From NCBI GenBank assembly GCA_003524565.1, contig DQGU01000264.1:1-10997 (forward strand): DNA of 10,997 nucleotides, in the 5' to 3' direction. Shown one piece after another: positions 1 through 6,265 of the stretch. The notes under the pieces were generated by a model. That model saw only the letters and a program-made list of their open reading frames with translations, did no database searches and was not told where the DNA came from. Source of the stretch: Rhodospirillaceae bacterium. GTDB taxonomy: Bacteria > Pseudomonadota > Alphaproteobacteria > Micavibrionales > UBA2020. The first letter of the stretch is position 1; every line of letters starts with the position of its first letter. The translations under genes were made by a program, and so were the position numbers.

Positions 1-30
1 GGTGCCGGATTTCAACAAGGCGGAAGTCAT
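1..30 (-). CDS. Possible start of a gene cut by the window edge
   Basis: On the minus strand an ATG at 30-28 opens a frame reading MTSALLKSGT to the window edge. An AAGGA ribosome-binding-like sequence (complement of 41-45) lies 10 bases upstream. This would be the next gene after homoserine dehydrogenase on the same strand. Ten residues are too few to recognise a family. On the plus strand these bases could instead be the tail of a gene ending at TAA 55-57. The minus-strand reading is preferred because it has both a plausible ribosome-binding site and a plausible promoter (87-116). Confidence 0.35.
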   Translation of the reverse strand, partial: MTSALLKSGT

Positions 31-55
31 GTTATTTCGTTCCTTTTTCACCAAT

Positions 56-83
56 AAAGCCGCCGCATTTATACGGCGTTTTT
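56..83 (+). terminator. Hairpin with T run, possible terminator
   Basis: CGCCG (61-65) pairs with CGGCG (74-78) around an 8-base loop and is followed by TTTTT (79-83). On the plus strand this has the shape of a small Rho-independent terminator, which would serve a gene lying mostly left of the window. If the minus-strand gene at 1-30 is real, the same hairpin lies in its leader. The 5-bp stem is short, so the call is tentative. Confidence 0.35.
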
Positions 84-86
84 AAT

Positions 87-116
87 ATTATCGCGACTGC
101 TCTGCGCTACGCGCAA
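87..116 (-). promoter_or_regulatory. Candidate promoter for the minus-strand gene at the left edge
   Basis: Read on the minus strand, TTGCGC (complement of 111-116) and GATAAT (complement of 87-92) are separated by 18 bases. This is a plausible sigma-70-type promoter, with a good -10 and a weak -35. It points at the possible gene start at position 30. The perfect hairpin TGCGC-TAC-GCGCA (103-115) overlaps the -35 side. Confidence 0.3.
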
Positions 117-144
117 CCGCGACTGATTTTATATATCGCGACTG
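92..144. repeat. Three copies of CGCGACTG
   Basis: The octamer CGCGACTG occurs at 92-99, 118-125 and 137-144, within 53 bases of the spacer just downstream of homoserine dehydrogenase. All three copies are in the same orientation and start 26 and 19 bases apart. Two are preceded by AT. The function is unknown. They could be degenerate short interspersed repeats or protein-binding sites. Confidence 0.5.
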
Positions 145-149
145 CGATA
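134..149 (-). terminator. Hairpin directly after the homoserine dehydrogenase stop
   Basis: TATCGC (134-139) and GCGATA (144-149) form a perfect 6-bp stem around a 4-base loop, five bases past the minus-strand stop codon at 155. On the minus strand it is followed by TATAAAAT rather than a clean T run. It is therefore a weak terminator or a stabilising 3' hairpin for hom. Confidence 0.35.
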
Positions 150-154
150 AACCT

Positions 155-1453
155 TTAACCTTTGAACTCTTCAATCCGCATCATGTGCGGGGTTTCCATT
201 ACCGATTTCAATGCCGAAATTTTATCAACCGCATGACGCATATCGGCTTCGCGCGTTTCATGCGTTGTCATGATAAGCTGCACGGGCTGGCCGGGGTCGC
301 GGCCGCGCTGCAACACGGATTCCAGCGAAACCTTGTCGTCGCGCAAAATGGCGGAGATGTCGGCAACCACGCCCGGCACGTCCAGAACTTTGAATCGCAG
401 ATAAAAAGAACCTTCGCGCTGACGGATATCCGCAGGCTCAAGCGCACCGACTTTATCATTCGCCACGCCCATCAGCGGCAAGGCCTGACCGCGCGCAATA
501 TCCACGATGTCAGCCACAACGGCGCTGGCCGTTGCATCGCCGCCCGCGCCCGCGCCCATCAGCAATACTTTGCCGACAAAATCACCATCGACATAAACGG
601 CGTTGAGCGGCCCGCCAATGGCCGCAATCGGGCTGGCCTGCGGCACAAGGCACGGCTCCACCGACTGTTCGATGCCGCGCGCGGTTTTGCGCGCGATGCC
701 CAAAAGTTTAATGCGGTAGCCCAGTTCAGCCGCGAAGGCGATATCAAGCGCGCTGACGCCGCGGATACCCTTGAGCTCGATATTCTTCACATCCGGCACG
801 CAGCCGAAAGCAAGGCCGGAGAGGATAGAAAGCTTATGCCCAGCATCGACACCATCAACATCGAAAGACGGGTCAGCTTCGGCATAGCCGCGCTGCTGCG
901 CCTCGGCCAGCACGTCGTCGAAATCGCGGCCGGTTTCCGTCATGGTCGAAAGGATGAAATTGCAGGTGCCGTTCAGGATGCCGTATATGGCATGAATGCG
1001 GTTTGCCGCCAGACCTTCGCGCAGCCCCTTGATAACAGGGATACCGCCCGCAACGGCCGCTTCGAAAGCAATCGCGCCCTTGCCCGTGCCCATATACGCC
1101 AGCACTTCGCCGCCGCGGCTGGCCAGCAGCGCCTTGTTCGCGGTCACGACGTTCTTGCCCGCCTTGAGCGCGCCGGTGACCAAATCAAACGCCGCGCCTT
1201 CCGCGCCGCCCATCAGTTCGACAACGACATCGACATTCGGGTCTGCGGCAAGCGCGCGCGCATCGTCGTGCCAGCTAACGCCGGAGAGGTCGAGCCCGCG
1301 GTTGCGGTTTTTATCGCGCGCCGATACGGCGGTCACAACAATGTCACGCCCCGCCCGCGCCGAAAGAATATCCGAATTCGCCTTGATAAGGCGAAACACG
1401 CTGGCGCCGACGTTGCCCAGACCTGCAATACCGATACGGAGTGGCGTGGCCAT
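155..1453 (-). CDS. hom: Homoserine dehydrogenase with C-terminal ACT domain
   Basis: This enzyme is NAD(P)-dependent and converts aspartate semialdehyde to homoserine, the branch point to threonine and methionine; it acts in the cytoplasm. The product is 432 residues, the usual length of the bacterial monofunctional form. The N-terminal dinucleotide fold carries GLGNVG (11-16). The conserved core includes VVTANKALLA (102-111), a GIPVIKGLREGL stretch (137-148), GILNGTCNFIL (158-168) and DVDGVDAGHKL (198-208), where Lys207 and the nearby aspartates match the catalytic set. Residues about 349-425 form an ACT domain, known in this family for threonine feedback control. The start is ATG with AGAGG six bases upstream; the stop is TAA. 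It is transcribed in the same direction as the lipoprotein gene upstream but is separated from it by a hairpin, so it probably has its own promoter. I saw no clear -35/-10 pair. Confidence 0.96.
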   Translation of the reverse strand: MATPLRIGIAGLGNVGASVFRLIKANSDILSARAGRDIVVTAVSARDKNRNRGLDLSGVSWHDDARALAADPNVDVVVELMGGAEGAAFDLVTGALKAGKNVVTANKALLASRGGEVLAYMGTGKGAIAFEAAVAGGIPVIKGLREGLAANRIHAIYGILNGTCNFILSTMTETGRDFDDVLAEAQQRGYAEADPSFDVDGVDAGHKLSILSGLAFGCVPDVKNIELKGIRGVSALDIAFAAELGYRIKLLGIARKTARGIEQSVEPCLVPQASPIAAIGGPLNAVYVDGDFVGKVLLMGAGAGGDATASAVVADIVDIARGQALPLMGVANDKVGALEPADIRQREGSFYLRFKVLDVPGVVADISAILRDDKVSLESVLQRGRDPGQPVQLIMTTHETREADMRHAVDKISALKSVMETPHMMRIEEFKG

Positions 1454-1484
1454 CCACAGCCTCTTTCTGTTTTATCTACACCCT

Positions 1485-1514
1485 GCCCGCGCAAGGACGC
1501 ATCCGCTCGCGGGC
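1485..1514 (-). other. Inverted repeat in the hom leader
   Basis: GCCCGCG (1485-1491) and CGCGGGC (1508-1514) are perfect complements around a 16-base loop. They lie 32-61 bases upstream of the hom start. On the minus strand no T run follows, so it is not a normal terminator. It could fold in the mRNA leader or be an operator. A chance match is possible in such G+C-rich sequence. Confidence 0.3.
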
Positions 1515-1541
1515 GCCGTTTATTAATTCTGTCTGCGCAAA

Positions 1542-1558
1542 GGGGGCCAACGGCCCCC
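1542..1558 (-). terminator. G+C-rich hairpin after the lipoprotein gene
   Basis: GGGGGCC (1542-1548) and GGCCCCC (1552-1558) form a perfect 7-bp stem with a 3-base loop. It begins seven bases past the TAA of the OmpA-family gene. On the minus strand it is followed by CTTTGCG, so the T run is short. It is likely a terminator or attenuator between the lipoprotein gene and hom. Confidence 0.6.
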
Positions 1559-1565
1559 TGATGCT

Positions 1566-2270
1566 TTAGTATTGCGCGCCGTTCACATAGACATCGACGC
1601 GGCGGTCAGCAGATTCCTGCGTACGCGGGCCGGCGGAGACGTTCGGCTCCTCGTCGCCCTTCGATACGGCCTGCACCCATGCCGGGTTGAGGCCGGCGCG
1701 GTTCAGCTCCTGCGTGACGGCATTGGCGCGTTTTTGCGCCATTTCAAAGTTAATCATCTTGCGGCGCAGCGGGTCGGCAACGCCGTCCACGCGCTTGCTG
1801 GCATGGCCGACAACCGTCACGGCAACCGAAGCCGTCGCGTTCTGGCTGATGCCCTGCGCAAGGGTGTGCAGGGTTTTCTTCTCGCCCGACGTCAGGTGCG
1901 AAGAGCCGTGCAGGAAGTAAATCTGCTGTACCAGCTGGCCGTAATCATCCATCGACATCAAGGTCGCGTCGGATGCGCCATCCACCGGATAAACGCTCAC
2001 GGGGTCGGTTGCAACAACCGCACCTTCGCCTTCGGGCAGTTGGTAATCTTCAATCTGGTTCCAGGCGGGTTCTTGAAACACCGGCTTCAGCACGGGGCGG
2101 TTTTTGTTGTGGCCGGTGTAGCCCGTCGGCATCGCGCCCAGCTTTTTTTCCGTATTGGACGGGCGGCCGTTCATCCACTCCCACGCGTCCATCTTGCCAT
2201 CATCGCGCGATGCGCAACCAGCAAGGAACATCAGAGCCACGACGGGAAGAACAATACGGCCAAAACGCAT
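1566..2270 (-). CDS. OmpA-family outer-membrane lipoprotein
   Basis: The 234-residue product starts with a lipoprotein signal: a short basic start (MRFGR), a hydrophobic stretch at 6-16, and the lipobox LAGC with Cys19 as the lipidated residue. Ala20 at +2 favours the outer membrane. Residues about 25-115 are a Trp/Pro-containing linker I do not recognise. Residues about 116-230 resemble an OmpA C-terminal peptidoglycan-binding domain. They include GHASKR (155-160), the helix with MAQKRANAVTQELNRAG (177-193) and the closing ESADRRVDVYV (219-229). The Asp normally following GH in this domain (GHTD) is Ser here. The expected job is tethering the outer membrane to peptidoglycan. The ATG start gives an ideal signal peptide, though no good ribosome-binding site lies directly upstream. 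The 183-base spacer at 2271-2453 holds its unlocated promoter and the terminator of the preceding operon. Confidence 0.85.
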   Translation of the reverse strand: MRFGRIVLPVVALMFLAGCASRDDGKMDAWEWMNGRPSNTEKKLGAMPTGYTGHNKNRPVLKPVFQEPAWNQIEDYQLPEGEGAVVATDPVSVYPVDGASDATLMSMDDYGQLVQQIYFLHGSSHLTSGEKKTLHTLAQGISQNATASVAVTVVGHASKRVDGVADPLRRKMINFEMAQKRANAVTQELNRAGLNPAWVQAVSKGDEEPNVSAGPRTQESADRRVDVYVNGAQY

Positions 2271-2410
2271 GAGACAGAAACCCCAGTCTAAAAAAAATCG
2301 CGCAAACAGAATGTGCGGATATTTGTTTTGTGAATCAGCTTGATAGCTGCGCTAAACAGTGTGGCCGAAACCGCCCGTTTGGGCAAGCAGGATTGATGCG
2401 GTTTTACATG

Positions 2411-2454
2411 AAAAATAAAAAAATTTCAGCCACCTGCACACAGGTGAAACCTGT
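2411..2454 (-). terminator. Terminator of the gamma-CA/methyltransferase operon, with overlapping hairpins
   Basis: CACCTG (2431-2436) and CAGGTG (2441-2446) form a perfect stem with a 4-base loop. On the minus strand it is followed, after a few bases, by a long T-rich run (complement of 2411-2426). A second perfect inverted repeat, ACAGGT-GAA-ACCTGT (2440-2454), shares bases with the first and touches the methyltransferase stop codon, so only one can fold at a time. Confidence 0.55.
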
Positions 2455-3092
2455 CACGGACGGCGTTTCAGAATGACCGTGCGGAAAGACAGGTCGCTGC
2501 CATCCAACGCCTTGCGGCCAGAGAAGTCAGGCACCAGTTTGTCCATAATGATGTCTATTCCGTCATTTGGCGTAGCCGCCTGATTGAACGCTTCAACAGC
2601 CTTTTCTATTTCATTATGCTTAATGGTAAATTGATGCTCCCGCGATGCCGGCGTCGGGTATTGCACCTCGACAAAGCCACCCCTTACGGCCATAGAAAAC
2701 ATTTTAGATAAAGAAGATGCGCGGCTTTCTTCATCTACATACTGAAGAACACCAACGCTTGTAATCACATCAAAAGGCGCGGCAGTGTCCGACGCCTCGC
2801 CCATTTCAGGCAAAACATTAGAAGACCATTTTATATTTCTTCCGATCTATGTTTCTTCGCCATTTTTTCGCAGAACATCGGCTGGCTCACAGGCCAAAAC
2901 CTCATGACCGCGGCCCGCGAACATCGCGGCATCCGCGCCGCTGCCTGCGCCAATATCCAAGACCTTGAGCGCCCGCCCCTCCGGCAGCATGGAGAGCAGG
3001 TCGGCGTGTACCTTCGCCCTATCAAGGGCGTTGTACTGCCGCGCCAGTTCATCTGCGCGGTCATTAAAATAATCGATAGCGGGTTTGTTCAT
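2454..3092 (-). pseudogene. SAM-dependent methyltransferase interrupted by an in-frame TAG
   Basis: Two pieces lie in the same frame and together match one class I SAM-dependent methyltransferase of about 212 residues. The N-terminal piece (81 residues) has the SAM-binding motif VLDIGAGSG (44-52) and the acidic end of strand beta-2 (CEP, Glu69). Codon 82 is TAG (2849-2847). Reading past it gives IGRNIKW, then LPEM, FDVITSVGVLQYVDEES (107-123) and the C-terminal beta part, ending in TGA. These are the expected later motifs, with no shift or deletion. One base change would restore the whole frame. The start is ATG, nine bases after the gamma carbonic anhydrase stop, so the two are probably cotranscribed. 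The substrate is unknown. TAG ends other genes in the window (4403-4405, 7409-7411), so recoding is unlikely. A nonsense mutation or a sequencing error is the simplest explanation. Confidence 0.8.
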
Positions 3093-3101
3093 GACGCCAA
3101 A

Positions 3102-3605
3102 TTACAGGTATCGGGCGGCCAGTTCAACATAATGTTTGGCTGAATACGGAATATAGGCCTTTTCCTCCGCCGTCAGTTCGCGCATAAAACGCGCGGGCGA
3201 GCCCGCCCAGAGTTGCCCTGCAGGCACCCGTTTCCCCGGTGTCACCAACGCCCCCGCCGCCACCATCGCGCCGGATTCGACATAGGCACCGTCCATAACG
3301 CAGGCCTGCATGCCGATAAAGGCGGCGTCTTCCACCGTGCAGGCATGTAAAAGCGCCATGTGCCCAACCGTCACATCCGCCCCGATATAGGTACCCTGCA
3401 AGGTCGATGAAACATGGATGACCGTGCCGTCCTGAATATTCGTGCGCGCGCCTATTTTTATGTCATTCACATCGCCGCGCACAACGCAGTTGTACCAGAT
3501 ATTGGCGCCATCGCCGATTTCCACGTCGCCAATGACATGGGCGCCCGGCGCAATCCAGACCTTGTGCCCGAGGCGGGGCATAATATCCTTGTAAGGGTGA
3601 AGCAT
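3102..3605 (-). CDS. Gamma-class carbonic anhydrase family protein (hexapeptide repeat)
   Basis: The 167-residue protein is a left-handed beta-helix of hexapeptide repeats, as in YrdA/PaaY/CamH-type proteins. These form trimers and bind metal through three histidines. The visible ligands are His64 (in DGTVIHV) and His82 and His87 (in VGHMALLH). RGDVNDIKIG (43-52) and TNIQDG (55-60) are the conserved segments before them. A C-terminal helix, about 140-165, closes the barrel. Some members hydrate CO2 and many have unproven activity, so the enzyme function is inferred. The ATG start has AAAGG about 10 bases upstream; the stop is TAA. It heads a short operon with the interrupted methyltransferase and is divergent from a beta-class carbonic anhydrase, which supports a role in CO2/bicarbonate balance. 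Confidence 0.9.
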   Translation of the reverse strand: MLHPYKDIMPRLGHKVWIAPGAHVIGDVEIGDGANIWYNCVVRGDVNDIKIGARTNIQDGTVIHVSSTLQGTYIGADVTVGHMALLHACTVEDAAFIGMQACVMDGAYVESGAMVAAGALVTPGKRVPAGQLWAGSPARFMRELTAEEKAYIPYSAKHYVELAARYL

Positions 3606-3630
3606 GGGAATAAGCCTTTAATGTTTTTCT

Positions 3631-3669
3631 TTGCGGGACAATACCGGAGTATTATATAACCCGTCCGGT
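3631..3669. promoter_or_regulatory. Overlapping divergent promoters of the two carbonic anhydrase genes
   Basis: On the plus strand, TTGCGG (3631-3636) and TATAAC (3655-3660) are 18 bases apart and drive the beta-class gene. On the minus strand a perfect TATAAT (complement of 3651-3656) overlaps that -10; its -35 at the expected distance (CTCCGT) is poor. The 6-base inverted repeat ACCGGA (3643-3648) / TCCGGT (3664-3669) encloses both -10 elements with a 15-base centre. It could be the site of a shared regulator. The beta-class gene also has GGAGG at 3676-3680, eight bases before its ATG. Confidence 0.45.
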
Positions 3670-3688
3670 CATAACGGAGGGAAAAAAC

Positions 3689-4396
3689 ATGCCGTTCAGA
3701 AAATTCGTACAGGGCTACAAGGACTTTTATAAAAACTACTTCCAGTCCGACAGCAACGTGTATGAGGAACTGGTGCGCCACGGCCAATCGCCGGAAACGC
3801 TGGTTATCGCCTGTTCGGATTCTCGCACCGACCCCGCCATCATCACCGGCGGCCAGCCCGGCGAGATGTTCGTGGTGCGCAACGTTGCCGCTATTGTGCC
3901 GCCCTACCGCCACGACACCAACCACCACGGCACCAGCGCGGCCATCGAATTCGCCGTCAAAACGCTGAAGGTGAAGCATATCGTTATTCTCGGCCACAGC
4001 ATGTGCGGCGGCATCCAGGCGCTCGCGCAGCTCGACAAAGCGCAGCAGGAATATGAGTTCCTTGCGCAGTGGATGGATATCGCAACCCCTGCCCGCGAAG
4101 CCGTGGAGGCGGAGCTTGGCGATGCCAACAGCCCCATCAAGCAGCGCGCGCTGGAACAGGCCGTTATTCTGGTTTCGCTCAACAACCTCATGACATTTCC
4201 GTGGGTCGCCGCCAAAGTGGCCGCAGGGGAGCTGCAAATCCACGGCTGGTATTTCGACCTCAAATCCGGCCAGATTTTCCGCTACAAGGAAAAGACGCAA
4301 TCGTTCGAGAAACTCGCCGCCACCCTCCTCGGCCAGCAGACCGAAGGCGAAAATGCGCATAAGCATGATGAAAACAACGGTGAATGCTTCTGCTGA
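3689..4396 (+). CDS. Beta-class carbonic anhydrase
   Basis: This is a zinc enzyme interconverting CO2 and bicarbonate in the cytoplasm. The 235-residue product has the full beta-class active site: CSDSR (42-46) gives the Cys42 ligand and the Asp44-Arg46 dyad, and GHSMCGG (102-108) gives ligands His103 and Cys106. The conserved GEMFVVRNVA stretch (58-67) and the HHGTSAAIEFAV helix (79-90) are also present. The strong GGAGG eight bases upstream fixes the ATG start; the stop is TGA. An unusual tail, HKHDENNGECFC (224-235), is rich in His and Cys and lies beyond the family core. The gene is divergent from a gamma-class homologue and converges on the next gene with six bases between stops. Confidence 0.96.
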   Translation: MPFRKFVQGYKDFYKNYFQSDSNVYEELVRHGQSPETLVIACSDSRTDPAIITGGQPGEMFVVRNVAAIVPPYRHDTNHHGTSAAIEFAVKTLKVKHIVILGHSMCGGIQALAQLDKAQQEYEFLAQWMDIATPAREAVEAELGDANSPIKQRALEQAVILVSLNNLMTFPWVAAKVAAGELQIHGWYFDLKSGQIFRYKEKTQSFEKLAATLLGQQTEGENAHKHDENNGECFC

Positions 4397-4402
4397 AAAT
4401 AT

Positions 4403-4879
4403 CTACCGCGTCGCGCTATAGGCAAAAATACGCAGCGCCGGATAAGCCATCGCCATAAAAACCAGCAGCCCCGCGACGTCTGCCGGAATATCCTGCCCCG
4501 TGTCTATCACAAAACCGCGGCTGAACCAGCCGCCGCTGCGCGTCAATGTACCGATGGGGCGGCCATCACAGCGCAGAGAAAATTCCTTGTTCTCCATCCG
4601 CTCCAGCCCGTAGCGCGGCCCCTTAACCGCGATACCATCCAGAACCGTTTCAACCGTCATCGGCTCGAGCATCGCCACATCCGCCCCGCCGCTGCGGCAG
4701 ATGAGCGCCAGACGGGTATTCTGCGCCTGTGTTTCGATGACGTATTGATGCACGGCGCCATCGGTGGCCGTCAGCGTCGCTTCCATACCCAGCACGCCCA
4801 TCTTTGCCAGCGCGACGCCATCGCGCGCGATGATAAATTCTTTTTTGAAAAAGCCTTTGCTGGTCACCGTCAGCTGCAT
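4403..4879 (-). CDS. Unrecognised small protein, beta-rich with hydrophobic C-terminus
   Basis: The product is 158 residues if translation starts at the ATG at 4879. That start has a purine-rich AGGGAAGGGG about seven bases upstream. An upstream in-frame ATG at 4990 is rejected because the frame would cross the rpsI terminator and run into rpsI. The sequence alternates short beta-like stretches with charged turns. Near the C-terminus lies a hydrophobic segment (about 131-154) that could be a buried or membrane-associated helix. The layout is loosely like the LURP-one/scramblase-like barrel fold, but I cannot support that assignment. There is no signal peptide. The stop is TAG. A weak promoter may lie right after the upstream terminator: TTCAAC, 16 bases, TATCAT (complement of 4913-4918). 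Confidence 0.75.
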   Translation of the reverse strand: MQLTVTSKGFFKKEFIIARDGVALAKMGVLGMEATLTATDGAVHQYVIETQAQNTRLALICRSGGADVAMLEPMTVETVLDGIAVKGPRYGLERMENKEFSLRCDGRPIGTLTRSGGWFSRGFVIDTGQDIPADVAGLLVFMAMAYPALRIFAYSATR

Positions 4880-4920
4880 CGTCTGCCCCTTCCCTGAAAA
4901 ACGCCTGCCTGCATGATACA

Positions 4921-4956
4921 AAAAAACACCCGGCTGTTGAAGGCCGGGTGTTTTTT
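4921..4956 (-). terminator. Strong, probably bidirectional terminator of rplM-rpsI
   Basis: CACCCGGC (4927-4934) pairs perfectly with GCCGGGTG (4943-4950) around an 8-base loop. AAAAAA lies on one side and TTTTTT on the other, so a T run follows the hairpin on either strand. It sits 19 bases past the rpsI stop and ends the ribosomal protein operon. Confidence 0.92.
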
Positions 4957-4974
4957 GTAGCAATAAGCGAAAGA

Positions 4975-5463
4975 TTAACGCTTGACCCACTGCGTGGAGC
5001 GGCGTGCTTTGTGCTTACCGTATTTTTTACGTTCGACAACACGGCTGTCGCGCGTCAGGAAGCCCGCTTTTTTCAGCGCAGCGCGCAGACCGGGTTCGAA
5101 GTTGACGAGCGCGCGGGAGATGCCGTGGCGTACAGCACCCGCCTGACCGGAGAGACCGCCGCCTGCAACGAAGCAAACAACGTCAAACTGGCCAACGCGG
5201 CCGGAGATTTCAAAGGCCTGGCTGATGATGAGGCGCTGGGTACCGCGCGCGAAGTAATGCGCGATGTCCTTGCCGTTTACCGTGACTTTGCCGCTGCCGC
5301 GGGCAACCCATACGCGGGCAACTGCGTCTTTGCGGCGGCCGGTGCCGTAGGAACGGCCTTTGGCATCAAGCACGGGCTTGCGTTCAACCGCAGCCGTTTC
5401 CACGCCGGTTGCTTTTTCGGCAACTGCGTCTTTCAGATCAGAGAGGTTTTTCTTGGTGGTCAT
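4975..5463 (-). CDS. rpsI: 30S ribosomal protein S9
   Basis: S9 is a small-subunit protein whose C-terminal tail reaches the P-site tRNA. The product is 162 residues. About 35 N-terminal residues form a charged extension of the kind found in alphaproteobacterial S9. The S9 core begins near YGTGRRKDAVARVW (39-52). Other recognisable segments are VNGKDIAHYF and the helix GISRALVNFEPGLRAALKKAG. The tail reads KARRSTQWVKR, whereas most S9 proteins end in SKR; the terminal Lys-Arg is kept. It follows rplM with 18 bases between, the classic bacterial pair, and ends in TAA ahead of a strong terminator. Confidence 0.98.
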   Translation of the reverse strand: MTTKKNLSDLKDAVAEKATGVETAAVERKPVLDAKGRSYGTGRRKDAVARVWVARGSGKVTVNGKDIAHYFARGTQRLIISQAFEISGRVGQFDVVCFVAGGGLSGQAGAVRHGISRALVNFEPGLRAALKKAGFLTRDSRVVERKKYGKHKARRSTQWVKR

Positions 5464-5481
5464 GCTTCAATACCTTCGCGA

Positions 5482-5943
5482 TTAGCGTTTGTTCTTCGGG
5501 TTCATGGAAGCCACATCAACCACTTCGGGTTTTTGTGCTTCGTGCGTATGCGTCGGACCCGCGAAAATGCGCAGGCCAGTCATTTGCTGGCGTGCAAGCG
5601 GGCTGTCTTTCGGCATCATGCGGCGAACGGCGTTCTCGATAACGCGGCCGGGGAATTTACCCGCAAGGATTTCGCCCTTGGTGCGGCCTTTGATACCGCC
5701 GGGATAACCGGTGTGCCAGTAGAACACGTCGAATTTTTCTTTTTTACCCGTGATACGGACTTTTTCCGCGTTAACGACGATGACGTTGTCACCGCAATCG
5801 ATGTGCGCGGTGTACATGGGTTTATGTTTGCCGCGCAGGCGCATCGCGATAAGGCTGGCGAGGCGGCCGAGCGTGACGCCTTCCGCGTCAATCAGAAGCC
5901 ATTTCTTTTCAACTTCCGAGGGTTTTGCCGAATAGGTTTTCAT
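5482..5943 (-). CDS. rplM: 50S ribosomal protein L13
   Basis: L13 is an early-assembly large-subunit protein. The 153-residue product shows the L13 signature in order. WLLIDAEGVTLGRLAS (15-30) comes first, then the RLRGKHKP segment and HIDCGDNVIVVNAEKVRITG. HTGYPGGIK follows, then the VIENAVRRMMPKDSPLAR region and GPTHTHEAQKPE near the end. The start is ATG, with AGGAAA about nine bases upstream. It is the first gene of the rplM-rpsI operon, under the promoter at 6002-6030. Confidence 0.98.
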   Translation of the reverse strand: MKTYSAKPSEVEKKWLLIDAEGVTLGRLASLIAMRLRGKHKPMYTAHIDCGDNVIVVNAEKVRITGKKEKFDVFYWHTGYPGGIKGRTKGEILAGKFPGRVIENAVRRMMPKDSPLARQQMTGLRIFAGPTHTHEAQKPEVVDVASMNPKNKR

Positions 5944-6001
5944 CTCTTGTTTCCTGAATTATGCGGGCATGGCACACGCCACGCCTGTTTGCTTTTGGTG
6001 T

Positions 6002-6030
6002 GTTATGGAGCATTGATTCCCCGCCGTCAA
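6002..6030 (-). promoter_or_regulatory. Promoter of rplM-rpsI
   Basis: On the minus strand, TTGACG (complement of 6025-6030) and CATAAC (complement of 6002-6007) are separated by exactly 17 bases. This is a strong housekeeping-type promoter. It predicts transcription starting near 5995 and a leader of about 50 bases before the rplM ATG. Confidence 0.75.
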
Positions 6031-6265
6031 CAGAAAAACGCGATATTTTATAAAATCATTTAAAATCAATATGATGAATTGAGGTATTTAGATACCGCGT
6101 CGTAAGATATTGTAATAAAAAGAAACGGGTGTTTTTTTTGGCACGCCTCGCGTCGCGAAAAAGACACCTCAATAAACACTGTAATATGCTGAGAGAAAAG
6201 CTCTTAATATTGGCTTAAGCAGTTTACCTCATACTGGTATTCAGGAGTCGAGAGAAGTAGCAAGA
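6031..6265. other. A+T-rich spacer upstream of the first prepilin-like gene
   Basis: The full gene-free gap is 5944-6265 (322 bases), and its left part is the rplM promoter and leader. The rest holds a small hairpin GGTAT-TTAG-ATACC (6083-6096). It also has a larger inverted repeat, GGTGTTTTTTT (6128-6138) against AAAAAGACACC (6158-6168), with one mismatch and a G+C-rich loop. A possible plus-strand promoter is TTGAGG (6079-6084), 18 bases, TAAGAT (6103-6108). It would give a leader of about 150 bases containing the larger inverted repeat. GAGAGAAG (6250-6257) is the likely ribosome-binding site for the ATG at 6266. I see no gene here. Confidence 0.45.

Noticed and set aside
185..1561. 458-codon open frame on the plus strand
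   Set aside because: It lies antisense to homoserine dehydrogenase. Its translation is Arg/His/Ala-rich with no motifs, typical of G+C-rich antisense frames.
2847..2849. TAG as a recoded sense codon (pyrrolysine or reassigned amber)
   Set aside because: TAG serves as the normal stop at 4403-4405 and 7409-7411, and no readthrough element is visible. A mutation or error is simpler.
3467..4366. 299-codon open frame on the minus strand
   Set aside because: It is antisense to the beta carbonic anhydrase and runs through the divergent promoter into the gamma gene. Both real genes have clear active-site motifs.
4880..4990. 37-residue N-terminal extension of the small unrecognised protein
   Set aside because: It would translate through the rpsI terminator and overlap rpsI. 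The ATG at 4879 has a good ribosome-binding site.
4948..6063. 371-codon open frame on the plus strand
   Set aside because: It is antisense to rplM and rpsI, crosses the rplM promoter and has no recognisable features.
6139..6156. Sigma-54 promoter starting at TGGCAC
   Set aside because: The matching TTGC half is missing at the required distance.
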